From assembly GCA_026418215.1 (NCBI GenBank), contig JAOABT010000120.1, positions 1-6,651 of the forward strand: a stretch of 6,651 bases of DNA, written 5' to 3'. The notes under the pieces are model-generated. The model was not told the DNA's origin and ran no database searches. It saw nothing but the letters and a program-made list of their open reading frames with translations. The stretch is from Clostridia bacterium. Its GTDB lineage: Bacteria > Bacillota > Clostridia > DSM-8532. The translations under genes and the position numbers were made by a program. Below are positions 5,078 to 6,651 of the stretch, one piece after another. How positions within the stretch are numbered: the first letter of the stretch is position 1; the number at the start of each line of letters is the position of its first letter.

Positions 5078-6651
5078 ATGATATACGGAAAATTTACAAA
5101 GAAAGCTGAAAATGCCTTGCTCCATGCCAAGGATTGCGCAGCCGCCTTCGGGCATGCCTATGTCGGCACCGAGCACATCCTTTGGGGCTTGGCCAAGGAA
5201 GGCACCGGCATTGCAGCCAGCGTGCTTTTGTCTAATGGTATTAACGATGAGCGCATAGGCCATAAAATTATGGAGCTCATCGGGCAAGGTGAGGGGGCTA
5301 ACCCCAACCTGTCCTATACCCCGCGCACCAAGCGGGTTTTGGAGCTTAGCTATGCGGAAGCCCGCAGAATGGGTCAGAATTTCATTGGCACCGAGCACAT
5401 TCTTATCGGTATCATGCGGGAGGGCGAGAGCGTAGCCGTTAAGATTCTCACCGATCTTGGCGTGGACATCAGAAAGCTTTATGAAAATATCCTGGCCATG
5501 CTGAGCGAGGATACTCCGATGGCCGCGGCTCAGAACAAGCCCAAGGCTGCGGACGTGGAAACACCCACGCTGGACCAATTCGGCCGCGATCTTACAGCGC
5601 TCGTGCGTGAAGGCAAGATTGACCCCGTCATTGGCCGCGATAAGGAAATAGAGCGCGTCATCCAGATTCTAAGCCGCAGAACCAAGAACAATCCTTGTCT
5701 CATCGGTGAGCCCGGTGTGGGTAAAACCGCAATCTGCGAGGGCTTGGCCCACAAGATCATCGAGGGCAATGTTCCCGAAACGCTGAAAGACAAGCGTGTT
5801 GTGACACTGGATTTGTCCTCCATGGTGGCTGGAGCCAAATATCGCGGCGAGTTTGAGGATCGTCTGAAAAAATCCATAGAAGAAATCCGGAACGCCGGAA
5901 ACGTCGTTCTGTTTATTGATGAGATGCATACCATTGTGGGCGCGGGCGCAGCTGAAGGTGCGATTGATGCAGCGAATATCTTGAAGCCCCTCTTGGCCAG
6001 AGGCGAGATTCAGATCATTGGTGCCACAACCTTGGATGAATACAGGAAGCATATCGAGAAGGATGCTGCCCTTGAGCGCCGTTTCCAGCCCATCACCATC
6101 GGAGAGCCCTCTCAGGAGGAGGCCATTGAGATTTTGAAGGGCATCCGCGACAAATACGAAGCCCACCATCAGGTGAAAATCACCGACAAAGCCATTGAGG
6201 CGGCTGTAAGGCTCTCCTCGAGGTATATCAACGACCGGTATCTGCCTGACAAGGCCATCGACCTCATTGATGAGGCCTCCAGCAAGGTGCGCTTAAGAAG
6301 CTTTACTGCGCCCTCCGACCTTAAGGAGCTCGAGCAGAAAATAGAAGAGCTTCACAAAATGAAGGAAGACGCCATTGTCAATCAGGAGTTCGAAAGGGCT
6401 GCCTCGCTCCGAGATGAGGAAAATGCCCTTAAAGAGGAGCTTTCGTCTAAGAAGGATGCCTGGAAGATGGAGAATTCCAAGAATACTCAAATTGTCACAG
6501 AGGAAGAGATTGCTTCCATCATTGGTTCCTGGACTGGAATTCCTGTCAGCCGCCTGGCTCAGGAGGAAACTGAGCGCCTCAAGAACATGGAATCCGTGCT
6601 GCATCAGCGTGTCATAGGCCAGGAGGACGCGGTTCGTGCCGTTTCCAGAGC
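5078..6651 (+). CDS. clpC: ClpC, AAA+ unfoldase of the ClpCP protease (3' end outside window)
   Basis: The first 524 codons of a protein normally about 810-820 residues long. The N-domain (1 to about 145) has two Clp-N repeats, each with GTEHIL (30-35 and 104-109). Glu32 and Glu106 match the two residues that bind phosphoarginine in B. subtilis ClpC. The D1 module carries Walker A GEPGVGKT (210-217), Walker B LFIDE (278-282) and arginine-finger region ALERRFQP (331-338). The middle domain (about 408-470) includes the UVR-like core [11 protein letters not shown] (436-446); Phe438 corresponds to the Phe that stabilises the resting state in S. aureus ClpC. The sequence then enters D2 (RVIGQEDAV, 511-519) and stops before its Walker A. 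With ClpP it unfolds and degrades phosphoarginine-marked and adaptor-delivered substrates in the cytosol. It is the last visible gene of the CtsR-controlled operon. Truncation is by the window edge only. Confidence 0.97.
   Translation, partial: MIYGKFTKKAENALLHAKDCAAAFGHAYVGTEHILWGLAKEGTGIAASVLLSNGINDERIGHKIMELIGQGEGANPNLSYTPRTKRVLELSYAEARRMGQNFIGTEHILIGIMREGESVAVKILTDLGVDIRKLYENILAMLSEDTPMAAAQNKPKAADVETPTLDQFGRDLTALVREGKIDPVIGRDKEIERVIQILSRRTKNNPCLIGEPGVGKTAICEGLAHKIIEGNVPETLKDKRVVTLDLSSMVAGAKYRGEFEDRLKKSIEEIRNAGNVVLFIDEMHTIVGAGAAEGAIDAANILKPLLARGEIQIIGATTLDEYRKHIEKDAALERRFQPITIGEPSQEEAIEILKGIRDKYEAHHQVKITDKAIEAAVRLSSRYINDRYLPDKAIDLIDEASSKVRLRSFTAPSDLKELEQKIEELHKMKEDAIVNQEFERAASLRDEENALKEELSSKKDAWKMENSKNTQIVTEEEIASIIGSWTGIPVSRLAQEETERLKNMESVLHQRVIGQEDAVRAVSR

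Noticed and set aside
5048..5578. A 176-codon open frame on the - strand opposite the clpC start
   Set aside because: It lies opposite conserved ClpC N-domain sequence, has no family resemblance and no convincing ribosome binding site.

Overview
The window looks like chromosomal DNA from a Gram-positive Bacillota (Firmicutes), most likely a clostridial lineage. The evidence is the ctsR-mcsA-mcsB-clpC order, strong GGAGG-type ribosome binding sites, a CtsR-type operator and Bacillota-style protein sequences. I cannot name a genus. The first 19 bases are an exact Nextera transposase mosaic end, so the window starts at a library adapter and genuine sequence begins at base 20.

Layout, all on the + strand: (1) bases 20-91 are the last 23 codons of a CDP-ME synthase (IspD-like) gene. 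About 140 nt with no recognisable gene follow, then a strong intrinsic terminator (about 235-260). (2) An AT-rich spacer leads to an extended -10 promoter (418-423) and a roughly 90-nt leader containing two adjacent 9-bp hairpins. The leader precedes a 695-residue EF-G-like GTPase (521-2608), which has its own 11-bp-stem terminator (2637-2674). (3) The heat-shock/protein-quality operon has a clear promoter (TTGCAA-N17-TATAAT) whose start region is covered by a CtsR box. It encodes ctsR (repressor), mcsA (zinc-finger activator), mcsB (protein arginine kinase) and clpC (Hsp100 unfoldase). clpC is cut by the window edge at the start of its second AAA+ module.

How the genes work together (known for the family in Bacillus and relatives): CtsR represses its own operon. 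Under stress McsB, activated by McsA, phosphorylates arginines on proteins including CtsR. Phosphoarginine-tagged proteins dock on the ClpC N-domain and are degraded by ClpCP. The relevant residues are visible here: the CtsR wing RRGGGGY, McsB catalytic segments and its RDxxRA allosteric motif, four CXXC pairs plus a UVR motif in McsA, and ClpC Glu32 and Glu106.

The least ordinary parts are three. The 209-nt gap between mcsB and clpC is completely stop-free in the clpC frame, back to 4829, and looks codon-like. The EF-G-like protein departs from canonical EF-G in its GTPase motifs (DTPGY for DTPGH, SKLD for NKxD). Its structured leader also offers competing pairings. I see no evidence for a wholly new system; this is mainly a well-formed stress operon with a few real oddities.
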